A program made the translations under genes and the position numbers. Shown in pieces: positions 32,905-46,799 of a DNA stretch of 64,000 nucleotides (position 1 is the first letter of the stretch; the number at the start of each line of letters is the position of its first letter). The notes below the pieces were generated by a model that was not told the DNA's origin, made no database searches, and worked only from the letters and a program-made list of their open reading frames with translations. The DNA lies in NCBI GenBank assembly GCA_022749755.1, contig CM040449.1:16340363-16404362 (forward strand), in the 5' to 3' direction. Origin of the DNA: Azadirachta indica (Eukaryota; Streptophyta; Magnoliopsida; Sapindales; Meliaceae).

Positions 32905-35900
32905 GGTTCAACCTTTTGTATTTACACGTAATGTTATTACTATAGTCGTTGACACTTCGAACTTGAATATGTACTCTAGGCTATAATAATTAACTTCTTG
33001 GTTATATATTTTTTATTTTGTTGGTGGTATATATACTTTGAGCATAGGTGGATTTGAGCTTTATTATGGTCGGTTGTAATATTTTTTTGAATAAACTTAT
33101 CAGTATATATTACTTCTTCTTGTTTTTTTTAAAAGAAATAGGTTAATAATTTTGTATCATTACATTATATGCATTTTGTTTGAATTTTTAATAATTGATA
33201 GCATCATGTTATGTGCAACATCTTTATGTATTTTTCTCATTGTGATGTTGTGAGGCTTCCTATTGCATATTTGTGGCTAGTTCTTGCATGGATAAATCAT
33301 GTATATAGAGCCTAAGTTTTGAGGATTGAACTCATCATGAGCAATTTCCATGTAGGTAATAGTAGAACAACTTTCTTAGATTTTTTGAGATTTTAATACC
33401 TTTAGAATAGCCTTAGATCTACAATCACATGTCTTGTTCTTGAACTTGATCAACCATCTATCCACAACATCTTCAAAATCACCAATATTAGTTGAACTAC
33501 ATGTTAAATATGGCATTTTTTAAAAGATATTTTTGAAAGATTTTTGCCAAATTTATTTTACTATTTTAGGCCGTTGCAATGGTAAAAAATTTGCCACTTG
33601 AATTTTTGTATGATAAATATGAAATTTTTTAGCATTTTTCCGGGCATTTTTGTAGTAGCACCAACATGCTTTTCATGCAAGTAAATGAATAATTTTTTTA
33701 TTTACCTTAAAACCAGGCAAAACAGGGACAAAATTATAGCTTCATAATATCTTTGATGTTTTAGGAGCAAAATAATACTTAGTTAACTTTAGTCAGTTAA
33801 AACTGAATAATAAAACTAATGATGTGGGGGTCACGTTGAATATATTTACAAACATCGGATGTAAATCGAATGTTGTTAAAACATTCTAAAGGTAATATAA
33901 ATGTACCAATTTTTAAAATATGAAGCACATTATTATTACATGCTAGCGTTTATTAGAATAGAAAACAAAATGAAATATATGATGTTAAAGTATTATTATA
34001 CATACAAACTTGTTTGTACAACATGATGTGGTTATGTTAAATTGTTTTTTACATATTCTACATAATAAATTATTTGGGATTGTATCAACAATATAACATT
34101 GCTAGAATACATCAATTTATATAAATAAAATTAACACAAATTCCCTATATATAATTCATACTATAAAAAATAAGGAGAATGCTTAATATCCCTTATTATT
34201 TGCCTTAATCCCCAATTATCCTCTGTTGCTTGTGTAATATTATACATATATACTATGTTTTCTAGTATATTTTAGCGATTGCATGTAGAATGATGAAAAG
34301 ATGGGCTAATATGCATTATTTAAGGTTGATTTAAATGAGGAGTTTTTTCTTTTTTCTGTTTAAATTGGGAGTATTTATGTCTAATTGTGTAATGTATTCG
34401 GTATGTTAACAATTTTGGAGATTATATATTTCACTTAAATAAAAAGAGTTAATAGGTTAGTTGCTTAGTTACGGGGGTTTTGTGTATTTATGATATACAT
34501 ATGTATGATTTAGCTTGCATGGGTATGAACTATTATTGATGGTTGTGTGTTGTTAATAAGATGGATATTACATAGATGAAGATGATAGTTATCTTTTGTA
34601 GAAGGAAAGTTAAATTGGGGAAGGTTAATGTCAATCATTATAGTTTGGTATCAACTATTAATAATGTGTTGGAGATTGTTGAGAATTGACACAAATTTAA
34701 TAATGAAAATTTCATTATTAATGCTGTTGTATCTTGGTCAAATGAGAAATTACTATTAGAGAACGATAAAAGACTTCATTAATTTCATATCCATGTATAA
34801 AGGCTTTGACAGAGTGCTATTGGAGATAAATGTCTTGTCTTTAAAGCAAATGCCAATAAAATAGCCAAAAGAACATGGATAATCATTGACCCAAACACTT
34901 CTATTAAACACCACTCCTAAACCAAAACCAAAATCATTTCTTTAATAGTCAACCCTTAGCATAAAAAGACCCATAAGTAGAAAACTACCATAATAGAAGG
35001 CCTAAACCAAAAATCATCCTTCTTCTAAGATTCACTCGTCAACTAGCCTTTGTTATAATAGATTACACTGATGATGAATATCTTATTTCTCAAGTGACTC
35101 AAACACAAAAACAAATAGAAACACAGGAGTAAGTAGAATAGAGAGAACTAAGGGAAAGAATTCCATCATATGTAGATCAATAAGAGGATGTTGATTTGTT
35201 GGATGTATGGTTATATGTTTGAGGAAGATGTTTGATTTAGGTTTAACTCCATTATTCTTATGATAAATTAAATACACAGTTTTAATATCAAAAAATTGAA
35301 ATTTTAAATCAATTTTTTTTTTTTGTGAAAACCATATGAGATCCAAGATTTTCCTTTTAAATTCATTTGCTATTTTTGCTGTCTTATTCAATCTATGTTA
35401 TTTATGTATAAATTTGTAAGGTAGAATTCTATTTTATTAGATTTTATAGCTCGACAATCCCATTATGAGAATTTTTGTTTGCCTATGATCTTCTAGTATT
35501 AGATAGAGTTTTTGCTAAAGTAACATTGCTAGAATTGATTTATGTGATTATTGTTATTACTAATTTTACCAATTTATATTTAATTAGTCCTTACATGTAC
35601 CCTAATTTCAAGAGTTATCGAAATTTTTATACATAAAATGATGTTCAAAGCTCTGCATTATTGCATATGGTATATTATGATTATATTCTTTTGCAAATGA
35701 CAAATACTTAGTTGAAAGTATCACATGTAGCCACAAAATTTGAAAGGAATATGCTATTTTTTACCTTTTTTAGTAGGTGGGTTGTGAGTAGAAGTTACTT
35801 AGCTGGCTTTTGAAAAATCTATTGTAACAAATATGATAGATTATATTATGTTAACAAAAATGGATTGTGTGAATAAGATTGCCAGCTTTGAATGGTCAAA

Positions 35901-37078
35901 TTCTTAGATAAGTTGATGAATCTATAAATCTTGTCATAAATCAACAATTTTAGATGCTTGTTTTTTTTGTACATGTTTGGAAGTTATCTAGATTGATTGT
36001 GCTTTTGGAGAGTTTATACATTGCATTAAATTTTTTGAATTATTCTTAATTTTTTTTCAATTCAGTTGTTTGTCATTTGAGCAATTTGAAACTTTATTTC
36101 TATTTAATGTTCTTGAGTTATTGGAATATATACTATTCGTATGAATCATTACCTATTCTTATTGATTGACTTAATTTATGAACATTCATCGAGTTAATGA
36201 ATAGAGAGATAAGAGGAGAACTTGGCTTCTACATTTAATTAAGATTGGTTCTTATTTCTTTATCACTTTTTTTCTTCCCTTCAAATCAACCATTCTATTA
36301 GCTAATTGTATTCTTCTAATTTTACTAGTTGTTTCACGAGGCAATTCAAAACTATAATGTACCATAAATATGCTAAAAAACAAAGTGAGTTTTGAAATAT
36401 GTTTTAAGTTAATTGAACTTGTATTTGTACAATAATCATACTTAAAGGCTATGCACTTGTTATGTTGATATTGTCAAAGGAGAAGTTGAATGGCAATGGT
36501 TGCAAAGGGAAGAGCTAGAATTTGAGCTTCATTTTGTAAAACACCAGACGTAATAATTATTTAAAGTGTATCTTATTGTAAACTTGAATTGTTCAAAGTG
36601 TATTGCAAAGATTTGAATCATAAAGGATATATTAGTTATTTTATTTATTTTATATATTTAAATTACTTAATATGCATAACAGAACAAAAAATAGATTGCA
36701 AACGATTTTGAATCATAAAGTGTATATAGGTCATTTATCTACTTTGTTAACACACACAACATACTTAAAAATAGGTTATTACATCAATTTTCATCAAAAA
36801 TTGGTGTCAAAATCATATATTTGTGAAAAGTAAGTATTTAAGTGCATTTAAGTAATTGCATTATTTGGATTAGTTGACTAACAGTCAAGAGGAGGTAAAT
36901 GATACGTTCTCTAAACTTTCTCTCTAAGTGATATAATTCTAAACCTCAGAGGAGGTATTTGATAATATCCTCTAAAATTAAGAATTATGCTAGTCATATA
37001 TATGCCAATTTAAGAAAGTTGTTTACTTTTGAAGTCATGAGCCTCTAGGCCACAAACAATCTTCAGGTTGACCACAAT
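32905..37078. other. Intergenic DNA in block copy 1
   Basis: It is mostly AT-rich with no intact gene. A stretch at 34576-34790 reads MKMIVIFCRRKVKLGKV on the plus strand and could be a decayed MULE N-terminus; this is weak. The minus-strand frame 35083-35391 (102 codons, Lys-rich then hydrophobic) is repeated in the other block copy only because the block is duplicated. Confidence 0.4.
36780..36990 (+). repeat. Dispersed repeat pair, first member
   Basis: It is similar to 43740-43944. Both contain TTnGGnTTAGTTGACTAACA and the ending CTnAACCTCAGnGGAGG followed by TGATAATATCC. It is probably the end of a non-coding retroelement. The pair recurs in block copy 2. Confidence 0.5.
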
Positions 37079-37610
37079 TAGAGATGGGAATAGGGCAAGA
37101 TATGGGTGGGAGATCTTTCCCGTTCCCCAACCCGTTTTAATTTTGATCCCCATTTTCTAATAAAATATAATAGGATAGGGGTGGGGAATCCCCATATGGG
37201 GAATGGATTTACCATTCCCACTTATTTTCCCCATTTTTGTATTTATTTATACTAAATGCTAACTAAAAATTTTATTAATATGTTATGGTGTTATTTGTAC
37301 ATGATAATTATATTGAAAATATAAATTTCATTGTTGAAAGGATAAAAAATTATGATTTATAAATTTTTTTAATTAAATATTTTCCACATATATATATTTA
37401 TTTTAAAAATAGCATATTATAATATTTTATTATATATATATATATGGGGAATGGGGTGGGGAGTACTAAACCATTTCCTACCCCATTAATAATATGGGGA
37501 TTAATGTCCCCTATTCCTTACTCCATTCCGTATTATATCATCTCAGTTTTATCACAATTAGGGCGGATTTCCATGAGATCCCAAACCCATAGGGGATTTT
37601 GCCATCCCTA
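37079..37610. mobile_element. Non-autonomous hAT-type element, block copy 1
   Basis: The 532-bp element starts TAGAGATGG and ends CCATCCCTA. Flanks are ACCACAAT (37071-37078) and ACTACAAT (37611-37618), an 8-bp target duplication with one change, as for hAT transposons. The interior is rich in GGGG/CCCC blocks that can pair. No coding capacity is seen. Confidence 0.75.
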
Positions 37611-37734
37611 ACTACAATAGATAAAATCAATGAATTAAGTCACTTGCATAAAAATGGCTTGTGAAAAATGAACCAATAAATTAGTCGTGTTGCTTGTTTG
37701 ACCCTTTTTTTTTTCAAAATAGACAATGTTACAA

Positions 37735-38590
37735 ATAATATGACTAAGTTGTGGAACAGTTGTTTAATAAGCATAGAAGGAAGCCTTTTATTGAGCTGCT
37801 AAAGTTTATCATAATGAAATTAATGAAAAGGATGATTACGAGGAGGAAAAATTCTGCACAGTAGGCTACTTTGCCTTCGAGAGTTAATAAAAAGATTCAC
37901 ATTCTATCAAAGGCTGTAAGGAAGCTTCTAGTTGTGAAATCCAATAAATATGAGTTTAAAGTGATTGATTTAAGTTTAAAGATGAACGATATTTTATGTT
38001 GGACTTTAGTCATTCAATTTGTGATTGTTTGGGTTGGCAGTTGAATGGGTTCCCATGCAAGCATGCAATGACATCTTAACCAAGTTGATTATGTTGATAG
38101 AAGCAAGTCTAAAGATGCATATTTTGCTACTTATTCATCCATAATCCATCAATTGCCTGACAAGTTATTATGACCAAAAATTGACTTGCTAGATTTAAAG
38201 CCTCAAGAAATAATTGCTAAGGCTGGTGGGCCAAAATATAATAGAAGGAAAGATTCATAATAAGGCCTTTTATGAAAGGAAAAGATACAGTACTAGGTGT
38301 AATAAATGTCGTCATAGCAAAAGAAGTTGTCCACTTACCAAGTTATGTCACTTTCTTCTCATGTTATAGGTACAATCAAAGAAATCTTTTAATTTCCTTT
38401 TAAAGTTACTATTTTCTTTTTTTATTTTAACAAGTTCAAAAAAGCAAATAAAGAGGAGTGAAGCTGTTATAAAAGACATAACTAAAGTTGGTACAAGTCA
38501 ACATAATCCCTAGAAGGCAAGACTAACACTTAGAAAAGAATAATGCATACCCATCCATCATCCTCTCAAGGTGAGAATACTAGTTTTAGT
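37735..38590 (+). pseudogene. MULE transposase C-terminal relic, block copy 1
   Basis: NNMTKLWNS (near 37735) matches the end of the catalytic domain. KFIIMKLMKRMITRR follows near 37805. A SWIM zinc finger reads CDCLGWQLNGFPCKHAM at 38020-38070 (CXCX9CXH). A knuckle RCNKCRHSKRSC lies near 38295-38330. Stops and frameshifts separate the pieces. The relic is from a different MULE copy than 30480-32090, because both contain the stretch around the NNM motif. Confidence 0.65.
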
Positions 38591-39779
38591 TCTGGTTTTG
38601 GTGGAAGCACTAAGGCGTAGAGCAACTTAAAAGATATCAAAGATGAAAGACATTTTGTTACAACTTGTTATTTGTTTGTTAAAGTAATTACACAATATTG
38701 TTTTTCATTTTTTGCTATGAATGCAGTAATTATGCATGATATAGTTGCTTCTAAAGGTAGTTTTAGTTGGACAAAGAATACATGTGTTAAGGTACAGATG
38801 AAACACATTTAGGGCATTTTCATTATTCATCTTATATTTTGATTGTTTATAGTTGGACTTGAATTTTAAGCTTACCATTGAAATTTTATCAAATAGTATG
38901 TATCATTGGTTTGATTTGAATACAATTACTTTTTTTGTTTTTCTTAATCTTCAAAGTGTACAGGCTGGATTTGAAATGTTTTACAATTGCATTATACAAA
39001 ATGCAAAACAACACTATGATCACCATTAGCATCTTCTTAACATGTCCATTGGACATAGGTCTTTCTCTAGATTTATTGTTCACTTCATTTTATTGACTTA
39101 TGCACGATATACTTGGGCTTATATTACTTGAAATGATGCTTAATGTTGCCATATATCTCTTATATTAGCATGTGTCTCGTACTTAGTTGGGCTTTTAGAA
39201 ACTAACATACCCGCAAACCTAATGTCACTTGTAGTAAAATATAGCTTATTTGGATTTTTTGAACTCTCTAATATCTAACTCCAGCCTTGACACCATATTG
39301 ACAAAACCTACTGTTAAACTTCATGATTCCACCATTAAGTTCACTTATGTTGGCACTATTTTTGTTCAACGCATTGTCTAGTAACCTATGTTATTTGAAA
39401 TCATCATTAGTTGGCTTCTAAAAGCAAAAAAAATTCACAACTTGGGTACTTTATACAAGAAAAAAAGAAAGCTTAGTAAGGTTTTTTTTGGACTCTTAAA
39501 TATCTATTGTAGCCTTCCTTTCACATCTACACAAGTTATTTCTAAATTTTATTATTTCTCCATTCCTTTACATTGTTGAAAGATTAAATGAAACTTATTA
39601 TAGTATTTTCCTTGTATTTTTATATTTGAAGTATGGAAGAACTTGTGTTTTTTGGATTTGGAGAATGGACAAAATAATAACTTAAAAGTTTGTGAACAGA
39701 ACGAAGAAAATGAAAACTTTGTTTTTGTTTTAATTTCTATGATTTTTAAAGGCTTCAAATTCATGTTGCTGTTTATGAC
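38591..39779. other. Intergenic DNA in block copy 1
   Basis: No gene is recognised. Short frames on both strands (38889-39083 and 39552-39764) are AT-rich and lack domain features. Confidence 0.4.
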
Positions 39780-40284
39780 TAGGCTTGGGCAAAAAGGAAT
39801 AACTAGACCGAATTAAACCGAACTATTCGGTTTGATTATCATTCAACTTCTATCTTAATTAGTTTTTGTTTTTTAAAACCAATCATGTCTGTTATAATCG
39901 AACCAAATTGTGAACTAACTATAACAGAACTTAAAATTAAAAAAAGAAGAAGGAATATTGTCTCTCCCGAAATTTGTGAAAATTAGGAGTAAAGAGAGAG
40001 TTATGAAAATTTATAGAGAAAAGGGGAAATTTTTGTAAATTTCTACAAATATTCTCTCTATCTCTAATTTTAATAAATTTCAAAGAGGTATATAATAATA
40101 TCCCTAAAAAAATTGGAATAAAAAGTTTGGATTTGGATAAGTCTCGGATAATGTCGGAACCAAATTAAACTAATTCCGCTCGGGTTTTATAGTTCAGTTG
40201 ATTTCGGTTTGAGTCTGAGTAACCGAATTTTAGTTCAATTCGGTTCATTTTGTATGAAAACTAAACCGAAGCTGATCAAGCCTA
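39780..40284. mobile_element. Second small hAT-type element, block copy 1
   Basis: The 505-bp element starts TAGGCTTG and ends CAAGCCTA. It is flanked by TTTATGAC (39772-39779) and TTTATTAC (40285-40292), an 8-bp duplication with one change. CCGAAT/ATTCGG motifs are clustered in both ends. Non-coding. Confidence 0.75.
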
Positions 40285-40804
40285 TTTATTACATTAAAAA
40301 CTATTTCCAACTTCCTTGTATTTTGCCCCAAAGACAAAAAGCAAGTTACCATTTTTATATTTACCTAAGGGTCTTTTAGTAATTCACTTACAATACTATT
40401 GTGCAATGTCTATATTTCAACAATTAAGCGAACAAAATTAAAATTGAAGTAATATAAATTATTTTTCTATATTTCAAATTAAATAATATAAATTATTATT
40501 CTATTAATTTGTTTGACTTTTAACAAGGAGATTTGTGTAACTTTGTTTTGTTTTTTTGGATCTCAAAACAAATAACAACTGAAAATTGATAGTTGACAGA
40601 TAACAGATGAAACTATAAAAGTACAAATTTAATTACCTAAAATATTAAGTTTTGAAGATAACAATAGATAGGTAGCGGTCATTCTCTCTTAAAAAATTAC
40701 ATACCCACAAAATGGATTAGTCAAAAACCAACAATCGCACACATCCAGAATCACCCTCGATATCTTGGTAGCAAAGAAACTTTTTGGCATTGGCTATCAA
40801 CACT

Positions 40805-40812
40805 TATAAATA
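40805..40812 (+). promoter_or_regulatory. TATA box of ASR gene 2
   Basis: TATAAATA occupies the same position as in ASR 1. The upstream DRE and ABRE of ASR 1 are not present: the aligned positions read ACCAAC (40727-40732) and ACCCTCGATATC (40753 on). Confidence 0.75.
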
Positions 40813-40899
40813 CACCCCCCATCTCTCACACCACATCAACACCAACATCTATTACAAATACAATTAATATTTCTATCGTTTCTTGTTCTATTTTCAGTT

Positions 40900-41554
40900 A
40901 TGTCTGAGGAGAAGCATCACCACCACCACGGCCTCTTCCATCATCAAAAGGACGAAGAGAAGCCGGCCGATGAGATTGATTACAAGAAGGAGGAGAAGCA
41001 CCACAAGCACCTTGAACACCTAGGAGAGCTTGGAACTGCTGCTGCTGGTGCTTTTGCTTTGGTAAATTTTAACTTTCTTTTAAGTGCTTTTCTAATTCTT
41101 ATTCTGGGTTAATTATAGTTTCATTTCTGAGGCATTCATGGAAGTGTTTTTTGACAGCATATACATGTTTTCAGTCTATGAAACCCTGCAACTGCTACGC
41201 ACAAATATAACATCACCAGCTGTTGCATGAAACTAGGGCTTTTGACTGCTTTCTGAAAACTGCTTTCGGAAATCAAGCATCCCCATATTTTCTTTATCAA
41301 TTCTCTATTACCCTTAATTATTATATATTATATTTTCTCTTAATAAATAGAATATTTGATGATGATATCAGCATGAGAAGCACAAAGCAAAGAAAGACCC
41401 AGAGCATGCCCATAGGCACAAGGTACAGGAGGAGATAGCGGCGGCTGCTGCCGTAGGGGCTGGTGGATTTGCATTCCATGAGCGCCATGAGAAGAAAGAA
41501 GCCAAGAAAGAAGAAAAGGAAGCTCATGGAAAGAAGCACCACCAGCTCTTCTAA
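40900..41554 (+). CDS. ASR: ASR protein, short form, 2 exons (copy in block 1)
   Basis: Exon 1 is 40900-41061 and exon 2 is 41372-41554; the 310-bp intron has GT...AG ends in phase 0, at the same position as ASR 1. The product is 114 residues: a His-rich N-terminus with five consecutive His ([15 protein letters not shown]), then [20 protein letters not shown] and the full ABA/WDS domain ending GKKHHQLF. It lacks the heptad expansion of ASR 1 and has the typical ASR length, so it probably shows the ancestral form. Promoter, intron position and 3' UTR align with ASR 1, so the two arose by local duplication. Reading through the intron would give a false 70-codon frame. Confidence 0.95.
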
Positions 41555-41757
41555 GTTAATCCTTAATTAATTAATTATATAATTTCTGTAATATTTTAAT
41601 TGTGTTACGTTTGTTAATTGCTATAATTATCAGTGGCAACTGCTTAACTGCCCTAAATAATACTGAGTGACGTGTCAGCATTTCAGGTGTGATGTGGGTG
41701 ACTTTGTAAAACCGGTGTCATCTGGTTCTCTTGTTATCTATGTATATCATATATGTT

Positions 41758-41763
41758 AATAAA
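41758..41763 (+). terminator. Polyadenylation signal of ASR gene 2
   Basis: AATAAA is at the position matching ASR 1, about 204 bp after the stop. Confidence 0.5.
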
Positions 41764-41769
41764 TTAATT

Positions 41770-44689
41770 AATTATAATATAATTTGTATTTATTTATTAC
41801 TAAATATTTGATCTTTTTCTAAAATTTCACATTGTATCTTGGAGAAAAAAAAAACAATTGCATATGTAAGAAAAAGTAATCTAGACTTCATCGAAAGTCA
41901 ACAGATGCATAGAAAAATATATATTTTATGTTTAATAATTGATGATATAACTAGTTATAATAGATATTAACAGAGTTTATTTAATTTTTAAATTATAACA
42001 GGTTAAATTACAAATTTTATTCAAATTTCAAATTAAAAAAAAATTACATGATATATTACATATATTTTTTTTAATTTTTATGTAATTAGTTATAACATAT
42101 CATTCTCGGAATAAGCAAAAGTATATATCATTAAGGGCCTATTTGGTTTTTTTTTAACTAATATATGAATAAAATTATTCAAATATTTAAAAGGTGTATG
42201 TTTTCAACTTCTTTCTAAAACCTTGCTAAATATATTGGAATATAATTAAATTAAAAATTTTAACTTAAATCTAAGTGATAAAGTATATAAATGAATTAAA
42301 TATTTTATTTCTTGATAATAATTTTAGTTTATTCTTTTTTTTAGCACTTTGATTTTAAATTCTATGAAACACTTTTGTTTTTTTACCATCTTTCTCTATT
42401 TTTACGTATTTAAAACAATATTACGATATAATTTATTTTTTTTATTCAATTATTAGTAATTCTTATATCATTTAAATTCTTAATTCATAATTTTTCTTTA
42501 TATATCATATGAAAAACTTCATATATCATATGAAAAATAATGTATATACGAATATAATTTATTAAAAATTATTTTATTTATGAACTATTATGTCAACATA
42601 ATAAAATTTTTTATAAAATATAAGTATAAATATATGTAATACTTAAAAAGGGCATATATGTCGAAGTATTAGTTTCAAATTTTTTATTTTCATAAAAACA
42701 AATAACTTAATATTTATATTTAGATTTCAAATGAAAACAAACATAAAATTAAGATTCATATTTCAAAAATTCAAATTTCAGTCATATTCAAACTTCAGAT
42801 TAAAAAAAAAAGGACAAATACAAACTAAGAGTCACAAATTATTTTCTTGCTACCACCTTTTTGATCTAAATAGAAAACTAAGTTGTTGATACTAATTTTT
42901 GTCACATGATATGAGCAAGAAATTTTTAGGTTATGAAAAAGAATCCCTTTTTTCTTCTTAGCTTTCTTATATATTAGTTAATTTCTTAGATTATTTAGAA
43001 TATTAATCTTAGTAAAATTCCTATTAAAGATGATTAAGGATTTGGACCTTTCTTACCCTTAATTGGGCCAGGAAAATTTGGTTTGCGTTGCGTGACTCCT
43101 TTTAAGCCTCAAAACCTTAATTATTGAGGGTTTAGAAAAAATCTGCCTAGCAAGTTAGGTCTTTGTCATCCTCCTCAAGCCAATGAAATAGTGTTCGAGT
43201 TGACTTCTTGTTAGGAAAATCGTATCCAACATAAGTATTAATTAATATTTTTTTATTACAAATATTATGATATTCCTCCCCCAAGGTTTCGGATTATGTC
43301 AATTAGATAGAAAGTATGAAAAATATATTATTTAACTCCCTTACCTTTATGTTTGACCGTTGGTTGAACCTTCATGTGTAAGGATAAATGTGTAAAATTT
43401 CAGCCTTTGATATTTACTTTTTTTCTTCTTGAATAAGAAAACATCACTTTTCCAAATCCTAACATAGCTATCGATAATGAAAGTTAGAAAAAATTTATTG
43501 TTATTTGATTTTAATTTTATAAATAAATTTTGATGAAACAAAACCCTGAATAAAAACAAAACATATTTTATATTTTTTTGTCAATTTTATTAATCAATAT
43601 CTCTGAGTGCTTTCATTTGAAAAATGTGTTGAAAAAATATTTTATACTTCAAACCAACTTTTTAATTTTCTACATTTTTTTATAATCATTTTATTTATTG
43701 TATATACTTGAATTAACTAACACATACAATAAAACAAAAATAGGTATTTCAAAAATTAAAAAAAGGAATAAAGAAAAGAAAAGAATCATGTTTTAATAAA
43801 AGGTAAGTAATTGAGAGCATTTGAATAAATTTATTATTTGGGTTAGTTGACTAACAATTCCTGAGAAATAAGTGATACAGTTTCAATACCTTTTATTGAA
43901 GTAATATAATCTTAAACCTCAGGGGAGGAATATGATAATATCCATTTTTAGTATTATTATTTGACTCTTAATCTTAAGCCAATGTTCATGTTCACGTACC
44001 ATTTTATATAATTATGGAGGGAAGCAATTAATCACTCTTATGCTCACATTAGGTATTTATTTGGAAGTGTTACATTCTAATTATAATGCTATTCTAATAA
44101 TGGATTTTTGATAATATTTAACATCATATTAATAAAATGCTAGAAAATACTTTTGGTATTTTCTGTTATTTACCTTCCATCTCATCACCCTCTATTTTTT
44201 TTTTGGCCGAATTTATGTGCTCTTTCCAACACAAAAATTTTCCTTCTTCTTTCAAATAGAAAAACTCAGAAATTGGTACTTCATTTTATAATTTTTAAGC
44301 TAACTACAACATGAGAAATCTTCATAATATGTTATGTGTTTATTGAGAAAATAAAGAAAAATGAATGTAAAATTACCACTTTGATAGGTGGGATTTGTGG
44401 ATTTTTTGCAATTATGATTTAGGTTGTTCGGATTTGTGAATTTTTTTTTTAATTGTAATTTAGTTTTGCTTCCATTTGTGGTTTTTAGAGGTTGTGATAT
44501 GGGGTTTGTTTGATATGCTTATTTAGCTTAGAATTTGATTGATGATGGTAGTGGCTTTTGGGAAGATGAACTTGTTTTGGAAAACTTGGAGTTTTGAAGC
44601 TATTGTTGTCAAAATAATTCCTTCGCAAAATTTTTCTTCAAATAATCATTTTAAGTTTGATTGTGAAGATATAATAATGAGATAAAGAT
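41770..44689. other. AT-rich intergenic DNA after ASR gene 2
   Basis: No gene is seen. The second member of the dispersed repeat pair is at 43740-43944. The minus-strand frame 43347-43559 is a low-complexity reading. Confidence 0.45.
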
Positions 44690-45682
44690 AAAGAATTAGA
44701 GATATTAAAAAGGTGGTAGGACCCTACTTATGGCAACAATGGAAGCTTCCTAGTAATACTAATTGGTTATTATTTTCTATTTTAGCTTTGTGAATGTTTT
44801 GCTTAATGAAAATTTGTGGAATTTAATAGAACAAAATTATCACTACTTAAAAATAAAAACTATTATTGATTGCTTATTAGTATAGTGATATGCTTTATTG
44901 ACATTAGTTTAAAGCAAGAAAGTAGCTCCAGTCGATGACATTAAATAAAATAGCACGACAAAAGTATCAGTATTTACTGTACTCAAGATATCAACAGCTT
45001 ATTACGACTATTATATCTAAAATCATTGATGCTTTTATAATGACAAAGTTGTTTGAATTTTTATAATTGTATATATTACTTATTCGCAGACACAAGATTA
45101 GTATCAATAAATATTTTTTGAATAAAAAAATTAAAAATAATATTTATTATCAATAATATTATTTTAAGTTATCATCTAATAATTCAAATTAATTTTTAAC
45201 AGCAATATAATAATTAAAATGAGCCTAGCTGTACTGTAATTATTCTAAATCAAATTTTAAAAATTAAACTTGCAAATCGAAACATAATTGAATGCACATT
45301 ATCTTAAAATACAAATATATAAAATTCAAGAGTTAAATCTCAAACATAACAAGTTTCACATTTCCAGCTTGGATCATATAAAATGACCAACACAAAGTCA
45401 TTTATCTATGGACATACAATTCTATATATATGCCCAGAAAGTAAAACACATTATGCCAAGTTAAAGTACATTACAAAATCTGATCTGGTAATGTACTCTA
45501 AATTTTCTTAATTGCCTAGGTTGGACTATGCGTTAGCATCTTCTTCCAGCGTGTAAATACTAATTAATTGAAACAAAAAATAAAATATGAATATTTATGA
45601 GCTTTTCTTTTAAACCGAATTTTTGCAATGTAGAAATTACAATGAAGAAGAAGAAAGATAAGCACACATTAGCAAATTCTAA

Positions 45683-45928
45683 TTAATTCCAAGGCCTTAA
45701 CTTCGAAATGTAATATGAAATCATAGAGTTATGGGGAACAAACGTTACTGCTAGCTCAGCTAAATACTTAAATCTCTCAGGATAGCCAAATGAATTGAAC
45801 AAGCTTTTCATTGGATCCCACCAAAATAATGAATTCAATTGGCCTTGGAGGGTAGGTAATCTAAAATATGGTCCAAACAGATGGTTTAGTTTATTTGGAA
45901 GATGAAGATAGTGATGAAATTCATGCTG
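45683..45928 (-). pseudogene. Possible last exon of an unidentified gene
   Basis: On the minus strand an intron-like AATAATTTGCAG precedes CATGAATTTCATC, then about 80 codons run to TAA (HEFHHYLHLPNKLNHLF to ISKLRPWN). Its base composition and codon use look more coding than the flanks. I do not recognise the family, and no matching upstream exon is seen. It may be a gene fragment moved by a transposon. Confidence 0.35.
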
Positions 45929-46799
45929 CAAATTATTTCAAGGAAAAATAATTTCTCATCCAACTTGGTAGAGAAAGCTAATTTGATTGTGATAAGATAA
46001 AAGAAAGAGATAAAGATAAGAATTAGAGATAAGGAAAAAGGGTGGTAGGACCATAATTATGGCAATAATTGAGGCTTACCAGTAAATATAAATTGATTGT
46101 TGTTTTCTATTTTAGTTCTTTTTAATATTTTGCTTAATGAGAAATTTTAGAATTTGATAAAAAAAATTATATACTACTAAGAAAATGACCATTATTGACT
46201 GCTCGTTGGTGTCAATAATATTTTTTTAACTGACACTAGTTCCAAATCATGTAATAACTTCAGCCAATAAATGCTGACACTAAATAAAGTATCACGACAA
46301 AAATATTAACATTCACTGTACTCAAGGTATCAATAGCTTATTGAAACTATTGTATTTAAAATCATTGATATTTTTACAATATTAGAGTTGTTTGAATTTC
46401 TATAATGATATTGATTATTCACTCACACAAGATTAGTTTCAATAAATTTTTTCATAATAAAAAAAATTAAAATAATATTTATTATTGATAATATTATACT
46501 AATTTATTATTCAATAATGCTAATTAAAATAACTTGTAATGTAATTATTCTAAATCAAATTTTAAAAATTAAACTTGCAAATCAAAGCATAATTGGATAC
46601 AAACTTTCAATGCAAATATATGCAATTAAAAAGAGTTAAATCTCAAACATATCAAGTTTTATATTTCCAGTTTGGATCAGACAAAATAACCAACACAAAG
46701 TCATTTACATACGAACATACAATTCTATATATATACTACCCAAAAACTCAAACAAAATATATTAAGTTAAAGCACATTACAGAATCTGATCAGATCATT

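Larger units (their letters stand above)
32905..43944 (+). repeat. Large duplicated block, copy 1 (about 11.04 kb)
   Basis: It aligns over its whole length with 52959-64000 (11,042 bp), with only scattered single-base changes and small indels. Examples are a few bases missing near 54395, three extra bases near 54821 and C/T at 37880 versus 57931. It contains a MULE relic, two hAT-type elements and ASR gene 2. The match may continue beyond 43944, but the window ends. Confidence 0.95.

Noticed and set aside
35083..35391. 102-codon minus-strand frame present in both block copies
   Set aside because: Its conservation is due to the recent block duplication; the composition is Lys/Phe-rich AT-driven and no domain is seen.
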